A stretch of DNA of 39,724 nt. Origin: a virus. Below the pieces are notes generated by a model. It made no database searches. It was not told the DNA's origin and saw only the letters and a program-made list of their open reading frames with translations. Every line of letters starts with the position of its first letter. The first letter of the stretch is position 1. Position numbers and translations under genes: made by a program. Below, in pieces: positions 22,487-31,259 of this stretch. The stretch covers positions 1 through 39,724 of IMG/VR virus record IMGVR_UViG_3300020125_000201, one strand, 5' to 3'.

Positions 22487-22912
22487 ATGAGCCAATTCGA
22501 CACCACCACCGACACCGACCTGGACCTGGACCCCTACGAGCTGGCCGAGCTGGCCGGTAAGGGCATGGACCACTACCGGGCGCTGGCCGCTGAGGCCGCC
22601 GCCGCTGGCGACACCGCCGCCGTCGCCTTCTACACCGAGGCCGCCGAGGGCATGGAGCTGACCTACCTGGCCGAGACGATCGGCTGGCTGTGGGAGTCCT
22701 ACGGCGAGACGCTGGCCCAGTACCGCAGCGAGTGCGCCCTGTACGGCGACGCTGGCCCCGGCCAGGCGCTGGACGTGCGCCGCTGCCGCGAGGCCGCCGA
22801 GGCCGCCGAGCGCCGGGCCACCTACCTGGAGGACACGCTGGGCCGTGGCCCGGAGCGCCGCCCCACCGCCATGGACGTGCCCGGCCCGGCATGGGACGAC
22901 GAACCCTTCTGA
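22487..22912 (+). CDS. MSQFD-start hypothetical protein in a moron-like unit
   Basis: A 141-residue acidic, helical protein starting MSQFDTTTDTDLDL. The ATG at 22487 is 7 bases after TAGAGT; a GTG three codons earlier lies in the initiation region. The body (ELAGKGMDHYRALAAEAAAAG, FYTEAAEGMELTYLAETIG) looks like stacked helices. With its own promoter and terminator between tail completion and chaperone genes it has the layout of a moron, an insert expressed apart from late genes. Function unknown. Confidence 0.85.
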   Translation: MSQFDTTTDTDLDLDPYELAELAGKGMDHYRALAAEAAAAGDTAAVAFYTEAAEGMELTYLAETIGWLWESYGETLAQYRSECALYGDAGPGQALDVRRCREAAEAAERRATYLEDTLGRGPERRPTAMDVPGPAWDDEPF

Positions 22913-22934
22913 GCCGCCACAGCGCCCGCTGAGC

Positions 22935-22962
22935 CACCGCCCCCCATCACCGGGGGGCGGTG
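22935..22962 (+). terminator. GC-rich hairpin terminator T3
   Basis: An 11-pair perfect stem, CACCGCCCCCC (22935-22945) and GGGGGGCGGTG (22952-22962), with the 6-base loop ATCACC. It lies 22 bases after gene 22487. It shares its stem sequence with T2 and the core with T1. A second short GC repeat (GCCCGTTTCGGGC) follows, and the overall site is an efficient-looking terminator. Confidence 0.8.
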
Positions 22963-23020
22963 CCCGTTTCGGGCCGCACAGCGCAACGTGGGGGGCTGTG
23001 CGGGCCAGCCTGAGTGGGGC

Positions 23021-23026
23021 TAGGGT
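23021..23026 (+). promoter_or_regulatory. -10 box TAGGGT before the tail chaperone gene
   Basis: TAGGGT is followed by 9 bases and ATG 23036, so the message would start 1-3 bases before the ATG. It comes directly after T3 and would restart transcription of the tail operon. No TTGC -35 or conserved spacer block is present. Confidence 0.5.
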
Positions 23027-23035
23027 GCGCAGCCG

Positions 23036-23377
23036 ATGCCCAGCCGCAGCTTCTCCAGCCCGACCGGGGGCGAGCCGGTCACGTTCGACCTGGACGGCCA
23101 GACCTACGAGTGCATCGCGCTGCTGCCCGCCGGGTTCGGCCTGGACATTCTGCGCTACGGATCGTCCAAGGCCGCCGAGTTCTTCGACGTGATCATGCTG
23201 CCCGACAGCGCCGAGCGGTTCGCCGCCGCCATCCGGGACCCTGAACACCCGGTGCCGCAGGAGACGCTGGACGAGGTGATCCGCTGGCTGGTGGAGGTGT
23301 ACACCGGCCGCCCTACTGGGCCGCCCAGCGGATCATCCAATGGGGGGCCGACCACCGCGGTGCCTGTGACGCCGTAG
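23036..23377 (+). CDS. tail assembly chaperone, short form
   Basis: A 113-residue protein (MPSRSFSSPTGGEPVTFDLDG...). It contains ECIALLPAGFGLDIL, then a helix DEVIRWLVEVYTGRP, typical of the first tail assembly chaperone of actinophages, followed by a Ser/Pro/Thr-rich end (GRPTGPPSGSSNGGPTT) just upstream of the tape measure. The proteins bind tape measure protein and help tail tube polymerisation. A longer -1 frameshift product is expected from the same start. Confidence 0.85.
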   Translation: MPSRSFSSPTGGEPVTFDLDGQTYECIALLPAGFGLDILRYGSSKAAEFFDVIMLPDSAERFAAAIRDPEHPVPQETLDEVIRWLVEVYTGRPTGPPSGSSNGGPTTAVPVTP

Positions 23378-23649
23378 CCCTGTGGCACGGCATCGACCTG
23401 GACGAGCTGCCCCCGCACCGCCAGCTCAACGTGCTGTGGATGGTGCTGTACCGGGCCACGCGCGAGCAGCAGCGCGAGCTGCTGGAGGCGCAGCTGGCCG
23501 AGGTGCCCCAGGTCCTGCAGCGGGCCACGACGGCCACGCCGAGGGGCCGACGGCCGCCTGACTGGGGCGAGGGCGACGACGACGCCATAGAGGCCGAGGC
23601 GGGACTGGCCGCGCTGGCTGTGCTGCGAGGGGTGACGCCCCGGCGCTGA
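23036..23649 (+). CDS. tail assembly chaperone, -1 frameshift long form
   Basis: The frame one base back continues past the short form with ADHRGACDAVALWHGIDLDEL, PPHRQLNVLWMVLYRATREQ and a helical, acidic end to a TGA at 23647-23649. It has no start of its own for its conserved part. If the ribosome slips at the GGGGGG run (23342-23347), a product of about 204 residues results. Overlapping chaperone frames fused by -1 frameshift are a rule in siphoviruses. Confidence 0.72.
23342..23347 (+). other. probable -1 ribosomal frameshift site (G6 run)
   Basis: Codons AAT GGG GGG CCG in the chaperone frame allow a -1 slip on two glycine codons. The conserved alternative-frame reading (WAAQRIIQWGADH) already resembles coding sequence before this site, so a slip slightly upstream, within 23310-23347, is possible. 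Confidence 0.6.
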
Positions 23650-23668
23650 CCTGGAAGAATCAACCACC

Positions 23669-26600
23669 GTGCCCGCCGGTGGAGTCCTAGCTGAGGCGTT
23701 CGTGGAGGTGGGCCTGCGGGCCACCGGCTTTGAGGCGGCGGTGGAGTCCCAGGTGGAGGGGCCGCTGAAAGAGGTGGCCGTCACCGCCGAGAAATCGGGC
23801 GTGCAGATGGAAGAGGCGTTCACCACGAGCGCCGAGCGCAGCGCCCAGCGGCTGCAGGAAATCCTCAACGGCGATGCGTTCGTCCAGCTGCGGGCGGCCG
23901 CCGCCGAGGCCGGGGCGACCGTGGAAGCGTCCATGGCCGAGGCCGCCGCCGGGAGCGACGCCGCCCTGTCCACCATCGGGGACACCGCCTTTGCGGACGC
24001 CGCCGCCGAGGCCGAGGCCACCGCCGCGCTGATCACCGACGCCATGGACGGCGCCGCCATCGAGTCCGACGCCGCCCTGGGCACGATCGGGGACACCGCC
24101 TTCGTGGACGCCGCCGCCGAGGCGGACGTGGCCGCCGGGAGCATCGCCGCGTCGTTCACGGCCGCCGCCGTGGAGTCCGAGGCCGCCCTGGCCGGGGTGG
24201 GGGCCGCGGCGGGCGCGTCGCTGGCCGAGACGGGCGCCGCCGCTAAGGGCGCGGCGGGGGGCCTGGGGCTGATCGGGAAGGCCACCGGCGCGGTGACGGT
24301 CCTGGCCGGGCTGGGTTTCGCCGCCAAGAAATTCCTGGACGCCGGGCGGGAGTCCACCCGGGTGGGGAACGTCACGGCCGCCGTGATCAAGTCCACCGGC
24401 GGGGTGGCCGGGGTGTCGGCCCAGCAGGTGAACGACCTGGCCACGAAGCTGTCGCTGCTGACCGGCATAGACGACGAGGCCATCCAGGGCAACGAGAACC
24501 TGCTGCTGACCTTCACGAACGTGCGCGACGCCGCCGGGGCCGGGAACGACGTGTTCACCCAGACGGTGGGCCTGGCGCAGGACATGGCCACGGTGCTGGG
24601 CACCGACGCCAGCGGCGCCGCCCTGCAGCTGGGTAAGGCCCTGAACGACCCGGTGAAGGGCATCACCGCCCTGGCCCGGGCCGGGGTGTCGTTCACCGCC
24701 GACCAGAAAGAGCAGATCAAGGACCTGGTGGCCCACAACGACCTGCTGGGCGCCCAGAAGGTCATCCTGGGCGAGGTGACCCGGGAGTTCGGCGGGGCCG
24801 CCACCGCGGCCGCCGACCCGATGGCAAAGCTGGCCGTGCAGCTGGGCAACGTGGCCGAGGCCATCGGCCAGCACCTGATGCCGGTCCTGACGCCCGCCCT
24901 GGACGCCGTGACGAGCTTCGCCAGCATCCACGCCGAGGGGATCGGGGCCGGGGTCGGGGCCGCCGTGACCGGCCTGGCGTCGGGGTTCGCCAGCCTGGCC
25001 CGAGTCGGGTGGGCCGTGATCGGCCCGGGCCTGGAGACGGTGTTCGGGTGGGTGGAGAAGCTGGGGCCGCTGGTCGCGCCCCTGGCCGACGACCTGGCCC
25101 GGCTGGTGAAGGACGCCCTGGAGCCGCTGGGCACGTGGGCCGCCAACAACCAGGGCGCCGTGGACGCCATCAGCACCGGGCTGGTCACGCTGGCCAGCAG
25201 CATCGGGGCGATCCTGCTGGTGTCGAAGGGGGCCAGCACCATCACGACCATGGCCAGCGCCCTGGGGGGCCTGTTCAGCGCGGCGGGCGAGGGCGGCGCG
25301 CTGGCCGCCCTGGCGAACCCGGTGGGCATCGTCATCGCCATCGTGCTGGCCCTGGGGGCCGCCGCCGTCGTGGCCTACCAGAAGTGGCAGCCGTTCCGGG
25401 ACGCCGTGGACGCCACCGCCGGGTTCTTCATGGACACCGTGTGGCCCGCCATCCAGAACGTGGCCAGCGCCCTGAACGACACCCTGGGGCCTGCCATCTC
25501 CACCGTGACCGGGATCATCTCCGGGGTGGACTGGGGCGGGGTGTTCGACACGCTGAGCAGCGCCGCCGCCGCCGCCGCCGGGGCCGTCGTCAAGTCGAAG
25601 GACGCCATCGTGGGGGCGTTCAACGCCGTGGCCGGGACCATCAGCCGGGCCATCGGGCCGACCGTGGATTTCCTGATCGGCCTGTGGGCGCAGTACGGCG
25701 ACGAGGTGACCGGCATCCTGGTCGGGTTCCGGGACATCGCGGTGGCCGTGTTCCAGCGGGTGGCCGACGTGGTGACCACGTTCGTGTCCACCGTGCAGGC
25801 GGTGCTGGTGCCCCTGTTCGATTTCCTGTCGGCCGCCGCTGACGTGGCCTTCACGGTCCTGGCCGCCCAGGCCCAGGTGGCGTTCGACCTGATCACGACC
25901 GCCGTGCAGACGTTCGTGGACTTTATGACGCCCATCTGGCAGGCCCTGTGGGGGTTCGTCAGCGACGTGGTGACCGGCGCCATCGGCCCGATCCGCGACG
26001 CCATCGAGGGCATCCTGCGGGTGATCCAGGGGGCCGTGGACATTATCGCGGGCATCTTCACCGGCGACTGGGGCCGCATCTGGGACGGGGTGAGCGAAAT
26101 CGTGTCGGGCGCCGTGGAGCTGGTGATGGCCCAGCTGGACCAGGTGCTCAACTTCCTGTCGGCCGTGTGGACCAACGCGGAAGAGCTGATCACCGCCCCG
26201 TTCCGAGGCGGGTGGGCCGCCCTGCAGGACCTAGTGAGCGGTGGCGTCGCCATCGTGGAGGACCTGTTCAACGGGGTGCTGAATTTCCTGGGGAGCGTGT
26301 GGAAGAACGCCACCACCCTGATCACCGCCCCGATCCAGGCCGCCATCGCCCTGGCCCAGGGGTTCATCGGCCAGGTGGTCAACGTGATCGGGGAGCTGCC
26401 CGCGAAGGCCGCCGGTGCCCTGGTGGGCCTGGCGGGCAGCATCGCGGGCGCCATCGGGGACGCCGCCGTGGCCGCCGTGAGTAAGGCCGGGGAGCTGGTC
26501 ACTGACGTGGTGACGAAGATCGGGGAGCTGGCCAGCAAGATTCCGGGCGCCCTGGCCAGCCTGGGCGGGTCCGTCGTGAGCGGCCTGGGCAGCATGTTCA

Positions 26601-26956
26601 AGGGCTGGTGGAACGAGATGGTGGACCACCTGCCCAGCGTGTCGTTCGGGGGTGTGGAGGTGCTGGGCCACACCATCGTGCCGTCGTTCGATTTCGACCC
26701 GGGCAGCTTCCTGCACATGGCCGCCGGTGGTGTGGTGCCCGGCAACCCGATGGCCGGGGACAGCGTGCCCGCCCTGCTGGCGCCCGGCGAGATGGTCCTG
26801 TCCACCGCCCAGCAGCTGCTGCTGGCCCAGGCCGCCGCCGGGAGCGGCAACAGCGGCCTGACGCTGAACGGGCCGCACTACTGGGGCGCGCCGATGGCCG
26901 AGGCTGTGGCCGAGCTGGACTGGGCGGCCCGCTACCGGATGCGCACGGTGAGCTGA
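23669..26956 (+). CDS. tape measure protein
   Basis: A 1095-residue protein with GTG start. The N-terminal 200 residues are alanine-rich helices with an internal repeat. The block LAQDMATVLGTDASGAALQL, then LGKALNDPVKGITALARAG, is the signature of phage tape measure proteins. The middle has several hydrophobic segments (for example VGIVIAIVLALGAAAVVAY). It sets tail length, roughly 160 nm if about 0.15 nm per residue holds. A weak GGAAG lies before the GTG. It ends in a TGATG overlap with the next tail gene. Confidence 0.95.
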   Translation: MPAGGVLAEAFVEVGLRATGFEAAVESQVEGPLKEVAVTAEKSGVQMEEAFTTSAERSAQRLQEILNGDAFVQLRAAAAEAGATVEASMAEAAAGSDAALSTIGDTAFADAAAEAEATAALITDAMDGAAIESDAALGTIGDTAFVDAAAEADVAAGSIAASFTAAAVESEAALAGVGAAAGASLAETGAAAKGAAGGLGLIGKATGAVTVLAGLGFAAKKFLDAGRESTRVGNVTAAVIKSTGGVAGVSAQQVNDLATKLSLLTGIDDEAIQGNENLLLTFTNVRDAAGAGNDVFTQTVGLAQDMATVLGTDASGAALQLGKALNDPVKGITALARAGVSFTADQKEQIKDLVAHNDLLGAQKVILGEVTREFGGAATAAADPMAKLAVQLGNVAEAIGQHLMPVLTPALDAVTSFASIHAEGIGAGVGAAVTGLASGFASLARVGWAVIGPGLETVFGWVEKLGPLVAPLADDLARLVKDALEPLGTWAANNQGAVDAISTGLVTLASSIGAILLVSKGASTITTMASALGGLFSAAGEGGALAALANPVGIVIAIVLALGAAAVVAYQKWQPFRDAVDATAGFFMDTVWPAIQNVASALNDTLGPAISTVTGIISGVDWGGVFDTLSSAAAAAAGAVVKSKDAIVGAFNAVAGTISRAIGPTVDFLIGLWAQYGDEVTGILVGFRDIAVAVFQRVADVVTTFVSTVQAVLVPLFDFLSAAADVAFTVLAAQAQVAFDLITTAVQTFVDFMTPIWQALWGFVSDVVTGAIGPIRDAIEGILRVIQGAVDIIAGIFTGDWGRIWDGVSEIVSGAVELVMAQLDQVLNFLSAVWTNAEELITAPFRGGWAALQDLVSGGVAIVEDLFNGVLNFLGSVWKNATTLITAPIQAAIALAQGFIGQVVNVIGELPAKAAGALVGLAGSIAGAIGDAAVAAVSKAGELVTDVVTKIGELASKIPGALASLGGSVVSGLGSMFKGWWNEMVDHLPSVSFGGVEVLGHTIVPSFDFDPGSFLHMAAGGVVPGNPMAGDSVPALLAPGEMVLSTAQQLLLAQAAAGSGNSGLTLNGPHYWGAPMAEAVAELDWAARYRMRTVS
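23954..24130 (+). repeat. direct repeat in the tape measure N-terminus
   Basis: Two 22-codon copies (23954-24019 and 24065-24130), 37 codons apart, encode SDAALSTIGDTAFADAAAEA and SDAALGTIGDTAFVDAAAEA. The repeat is in-frame and helical, consistent with tandem growth of the tape measure. Confidence 0.8.
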
Positions 26957-29034
26957 TGCCCGGCGGGCAGGACCCCCTGAAGAACACCGGGCCGGTCACC
27001 GAGGCCGGGCCGAAGCTGACCCCCCGCAGCGCCTGGCCGTTCACGTCCGCGCCGGTGCCGCCGGTGGCGATCGTGGGCGACGGCGGCACGACCCGAGCGA
27101 ACCCGCTGGCCGCCAGCGCCGGGGGCCTGCCCGTCAACGTGCCGCCCCTGTCGGATATGTGGCAGGTGATGCTGGACGGGCGGCTGCTGTTCGGCCGAGG
27201 GTCCGGCATCGGGATCAGCGCCTACACCGGGCTGGGCCTGCCCGACCAGCGCAACAGCGACGTGGCCCTGCCGTCCGAGCATGGCGTGGTGGCCCTGGGC
27301 GACTACCACACCGCCCGCCAGCTGGTGTTCAACCTGTGCATCAACGCCCGCACGCTGGCCGGATGCGACGCCGCCACCGTCGGGCAGTCCGACGACCCGG
27401 CTGCCGCCGAGGCGTGGGACGTGCTGCGCTACATCGCGGGCGTGTGGCAGGCCCGCACCACCGACGTGCTGCTGGAGATGCGGATGACCACCGGGCAGTC
27501 GTACATGCTGCTGGGCCGCCCCCGGAAGTTCGACGCCGACACGACCCTGCTGCGCAAGGGGCAGCTGGCCATCGCCGCCGAGTTCATCGCCACCGACCCC
27601 CGGCTGTACAGCGTGACCCTGGGCGCCCGCACCCTGCAGCTGGCCAGCCCCGACGACGCCAGCCTGGCCAGCTTCTGCCTGCAGGCGGGCACGCCGGTCA
27701 CGCCGGGAGGCCAGCCCGCCCAGATGGTCACGCCGAGCGGCACCGCCGTCCAGATCGGCAACGGGTTCTCCAGCAGCGCCGGGATGACCTTCTGGCCCCT
27801 GACCAGCCTGGTCAGCGGGGTGGCGTGGTCCGCGATCGGGCTGGCCGCGGCTGCCACGACCAGCGCCGCGGTGAGCCGCATCCGAGCCAACAGCGGCACC
27901 GAGGCCCTGCCCGCCGGGGCCACGACCCTGACGTTCGGGGTGCAGCAATTCGCGGACGCCGGGCCGTGGGGCTGGGCGGGCCAGTCGTTCACGCCGACGG
28001 CGGACCTGGACCAGATGGGCCGGATCAAGATGGGCCGCACCGACGGGTCGGTGAACATCGCCTGGGACCCGGGCACCTACCTGCGGCTGATGGACGGCGC
28101 CACCGAGCTGGCCCGGGTGACGGTCCCGGCCAGCGGCGCCGGGATGCCCCTGGAGCTGCCGTTCGACTACACGTTCCGAGCGGGCCACACCTACAGCGTC
28201 CAGATCAACCTGCCCGCCCCCGCCACCGTGTGGACGCTGAGCGGCATCGGCGGCCACAGCGACGGCATGTACGCCTTCTACAGCAAGGACCGCATCGCGC
28301 TGCCGCCGTTCGGGGTGGGCACCCTGCTGACGCCGCCCGCGACGGGGGACTGGACGATCAAGGGCAGCGTCCGCACCGGCACGAACCCGCTGGGGCAGTC
28401 CCTGACGCTGCTGCGCAACGGCCTGCCGATCGCCAACGGGTGGATGGCCCCGGCGAACAACGGCCTGGCCGAATTCACGACCGCGGCGCCGGTCCATTTC
28501 GTGCCCGGCGACTGGCTGGCCCTGGTCGGGCTGGGCACCGGGAACAGCAACGTGACCCAGCTGGCCGCCGCCGACGGCATCGCGCCGGGCGTGACGATGA
28601 CGGCGAGCGGCCCGGCGGGAACCGATCCGGGCGGGGGCTTCTGCACCAGCCAGGCGCCGTGGGGATCAGCCACGTGCGCCATCCAGCTGCCGCTGCTGAT
28701 CAACGGCGAGGGCATCCTGACCAACCGGGGGAACACCGACAGCCTGCCCATCGTCACCTTCTTCGGCCCCGCCGACCACCCGACGATCACGAACGCCACC
28801 ACCGACCGGCAGCTGGGCCTGGCCTACGTGCTGGCCGCCGGGGAGCAGGTGCAGGTCAACATGCGCACCCGCCAGGTGTTCAAGGGCGACGCCCCGACGA
28901 CGCCCCGGTACGACCTGCTGGCCACCGCCGCCGACTTCTGGCCGCTGGTGCCCGGCGAGAACGACGTTCGGCTGCGCCAGGCCGGACGACTCGCGACCGC
29001 AGCCACGCTCACGTGGCGGGACGCCTGGCTGTAG
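26956..29034 (+). CDS. distal tail / baseplate-type minor tail protein
   Basis: A 692-residue protein starting in the TGATG overlap with the tape measure gene. The order after the tape measure, plus GRLLFGRGSGIGISAYTGLG, PSEHGVVALGDYHTARQL and the arginine-rich strand region, matches siphovirus distal tail proteins that begin the tip complex. The C-terminal half has several strand-rich modules (GHTYSVQINLPAPATVW) that could bind carbohydrate. Confidence 0.8.
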   Translation: MPGGQDPLKNTGPVTEAGPKLTPRSAWPFTSAPVPPVAIVGDGGTTRANPLAASAGGLPVNVPPLSDMWQVMLDGRLLFGRGSGIGISAYTGLGLPDQRNSDVALPSEHGVVALGDYHTARQLVFNLCINARTLAGCDAATVGQSDDPAAAEAWDVLRYIAGVWQARTTDVLLEMRMTTGQSYMLLGRPRKFDADTTLLRKGQLAIAAEFIATDPRLYSVTLGARTLQLASPDDASLASFCLQAGTPVTPGGQPAQMVTPSGTAVQIGNGFSSSAGMTFWPLTSLVSGVAWSAIGLAAAATTSAAVSRIRANSGTEALPAGATTLTFGVQQFADAGPWGWAGQSFTPTADLDQMGRIKMGRTDGSVNIAWDPGTYLRLMDGATELARVTVPASGAGMPLELPFDYTFRAGHTYSVQINLPAPATVWTLSGIGGHSDGMYAFYSKDRIALPPFGVGTLLTPPATGDWTIKGSVRTGTNPLGQSLTLLRNGLPIANGWMAPANNGLAEFTTAAPVHFVPGDWLALVGLGTGNSNVTQLAAADGIAPGVTMTASGPAGTDPGGGFCTSQAPWGSATCAIQLPLLINGEGILTNRGNTDSLPIVTFFGPADHPTITNATTDRQLGLAYVLAAGEQVQVNMRTRQVFKGDAPTTPRYDLLATAADFWPLVPGENDVRLRQAGRLATAATLTWRDAWL

Positions 29035-29043
29035 GAGGCCCCG

Positions 29044-30192
29044 ATGACCGAGCGCCAACCGCCCCTGTGGATCGACGGGGGCTGCTACACCGGCGAGGAC
29101 CTGCGCGCCATGTTCGCCACGATGACGCCGTGCCCCAACGGCGGGGTGCTGGGGCCGACCGACATGGCCGTGACCGCCCCCGGCGGCCTGCAGCTCCAGG
29201 TCGGGGCGGGCGGCTGCTGGGTGCCGGGCACCGACCAGGTGGGCCAGGGGCCGTACCTGTGCACCAACCCGGACCCGACCATCCTGACCGTGGCCGGGGC
29301 CGACGCCGCCAACCCCCGCATCGACCTGGTGATTGCCCGGGTGTACGACCCGAGCTACGGCGGCACCGGGCAGCCCCGCTGGGCGCTGGAGATGGTGAAG
29401 GGCACCCCGGCCGCATCGCCGCAGGTGCCCGCGGCGCCCACATCGTCCTACGTGCTGGCCCAGGTGACCGTCCCGGCCGCCACGCCGTCCATCGCCGCCG
29501 GGAACCTCACCGACCGGCGGACGGCCTGCTCCACCGGGACCGGCGGCAGCCCGACCGGGACGCTGGCCCCGTTCGCGGGCCTGGCCGCACCGGCGGGGTG
29601 GCTGCTGGCCAACGGCGCCGCCGTGAGCCGCACCCTGTACGCCACCCTGTTCGCGGTGGTCGGCACCCGGTTCGGGGCGGGCGACGGCACCACGACCTTC
29701 AACCTGCCGAACATGCAGGGCCGTGTCCCGGTGGGGGTGGACGGCAGCGCCGAGTTCCCGAGCGTGGGCGCAGCGGCGGGCACGAAGGCCGCCAACATGC
29801 CCAGCCACAACCACACCGGGGCCGTGTCGGCCGCCGACCGCAGCCTGAACCACCAGCACAGCCTCAACTTCTGGTCGGGCTACCAGGCCACCGACTACAA
29901 CGATCCGCACCACATTCACCGGCCGGTCGGCGCGGGGTGGGAGTTCGTGGTGCAGGCCGGGCCGGGGACGGGCAACCTGTCGGCCGCCATGGCCAACATC
30001 GGCGGGGACCGGGCCGTCAGCTCCACGCCCATCACGCTGAACGAGGAACCGGGCCAGCATCACCACTTCGTGTCCGGCTGGTCCGACGCCAACCAGGGCG
30101 GGGTGGACCACCTGCACTACATCGCTGCCGACGGCGGTGGGGGCAACAACCTGCCGCCCTACCTGACCCTGACCTACATCGTCCGGTACTAG
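29044..30192 (+). CDS. minor tail protein with tail collar domain
   Basis: A 382-residue protein; AGGAGG (29033-29038) stands 5 bases before the ATG and its TAG is shared with the previous stop. Residues about 175-240 form a phage tail-collar domain (PAGWLLANGAAVSRTLYATL, RFGAGDGTTTFNLPNMQGRV). The C-terminal part has HNHTG, HQHS, HHIH and HHHF histidine clusters and ends LPPYLTLTYIVRY, typical of metal-binding fibre tips. Probable receptor-side tail protein. Confidence 0.85.
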   Translation: MTERQPPLWIDGGCYTGEDLRAMFATMTPCPNGGVLGPTDMAVTAPGGLQLQVGAGGCWVPGTDQVGQGPYLCTNPDPTILTVAGADAANPRIDLVIARVYDPSYGGTGQPRWALEMVKGTPAASPQVPAAPTSSYVLAQVTVPAATPSIAAGNLTDRRTACSTGTGGSPTGTLAPFAGLAAPAGWLLANGAAVSRTLYATLFAVVGTRFGAGDGTTTFNLPNMQGRVPVGVDGSAEFPSVGAAAGTKAANMPSHNHTGAVSAADRSLNHQHSLNFWSGYQATDYNDPHHIHRPVGAGWEFVVQAGPGTGNLSAAMANIGGDRAVSSTPITLNEEPGQHHHFVSGWSDANQGGVDHLHYIAADGGGGNNLPPYLTLTYIVRY

Positions 30193-30197
30193 CCGCC

Positions 30198-31259
30198 GTG
30201 CAGGTCCTGCTGGCCGACGCGCTCACGATGCGGGTGCTGGGCCTGTTCCCGCACCTGGGCGTCCACTACAGCCTGACCCTGAACGGGCCGGGGAGCGCCA
30301 CGTGGGTGGTGTCGGTGCCCGCCTGGAACGACCTGGTGGCCGCCGGGATGGGCGTGGCCCGCACCTGGGTGTACATCGTGGACGAGCAGGCCGACGACGA
30401 GCGGGTGGAGTGGTGGGGGCTGCTGTGGTCGGCCACGATCAGCCCGCAGGCCCACACCGTGCAGCTGGCCGCCGCCGGGGTGCAGACGGTCCTGGAGCGC
30501 CGCACCAACCGGGCCGACCTGACCTACACCCAGCAGGACCAGGCCGCCATCGCCCGGGACCTGGTGACCCAGGCCCAGACGGGCACCAGCCGGGACCTGC
30601 ACATCGACACGAGCGGGGTGGCGAACACCGGGGTGCTGCGCGACCGCACGTACGTGGGCATCGAGCGCAAGCGGTTCGGGCAGCTGCTGTCGGACCTGTC
30701 GGCGGTGATCAACGGGTTTGACTACCGCTTCGACGCCTACTGGTCGGGGGGCGGGGTGTCCCCGACCCATCAGCTGGCCCTGGTGTACCCGGCGCCGAGG
30801 ACCAGCCCGGTGCTGACCGTCGTGGCCCGGGGCAACGTGACCCTGGCCCAGGTGGCGATCGTGGGCACGAACATCGTGTCCGACGTGGACGGGATCGGGG
30901 CGCAGGACCTGCGGGTGACCGACCACCTGGACGTGCCCGGCTACCCGGCCCTGGACGGCGCCGTGAACCACAGCAGCGTGGTGGTGGCCGCCACCCTGGA
31001 CGAGGCCGCCCAGCGGATGCTGCAGGCCAACAACGCCCCCCGGGTGACGATGCGCCTGACGGTCCTGGTCGGCGGGGGCGAGCACCTGGACCTGCTGCCC
31101 GGCCAGGCGGTGCGGCTGCTGGAGGTGGACACCGCCTACGACCGGCTGATGGTGGTCACCGACGTGTCGGTGCAGAATGCGGGGGCCGGGCTGACCGCCG
31201 ACGTGTCCCTGGTGGAGCCGTCCACACTGGAACGCACCGACGAGGCGACCGGGCCATGA
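30198..31259 (+). CDS. minor tail protein (Gp37-like)
   Basis: Starting at the GTG 5 bases after the previous stop, it encodes 353 residues. It has a strand-rich N-terminus ([17 protein letters not shown]), a domain with [24 protein letters not shown], and an ending with [21 protein letters not shown]. This pattern matches the phage tail proteins known as Siphovirus Gp37-like. It probably belongs to the tail tip. It ends in an ATGA overlap with the fibre gene. Confidence 0.78.
   Translation: MQVLLADALTMRVLGLFPHLGVHYSLTLNGPGSATWVVSVPAWNDLVAAGMGVARTWVYIVDEQADDERVEWWGLLWSATISPQAHTVQLAAAGVQTVLERRTNRADLTYTQQDQAAIARDLVTQAQTGTSRDLHIDTSGVANTGVLRDRTYVGIERKRFGQLLSDLSAVINGFDYRFDAYWSGGGVSPTHQLALVYPAPRTSPVLTVVARGNVTLAQVAIVGTNIVSDVDGIGAQDLRVTDHLDVPGYPALDGAVNHSSVVVAATLDEAAQRMLQANNAPRVTMRLTVLVGGGEHLDLLPGQAVRLLEVDTAYDRLMVVTDVSVQNAGAGLTADVSLVEPSTLERTDEATGP

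Noticed and set aside
27159-31259. 1366-codon plus-strand frame overlapping three tail genes
   Set aside because: Only the part from GTG 30198 has credible protein sequence. The earlier part is an arginine- and glycine-rich shadow of 26956 and 29044.
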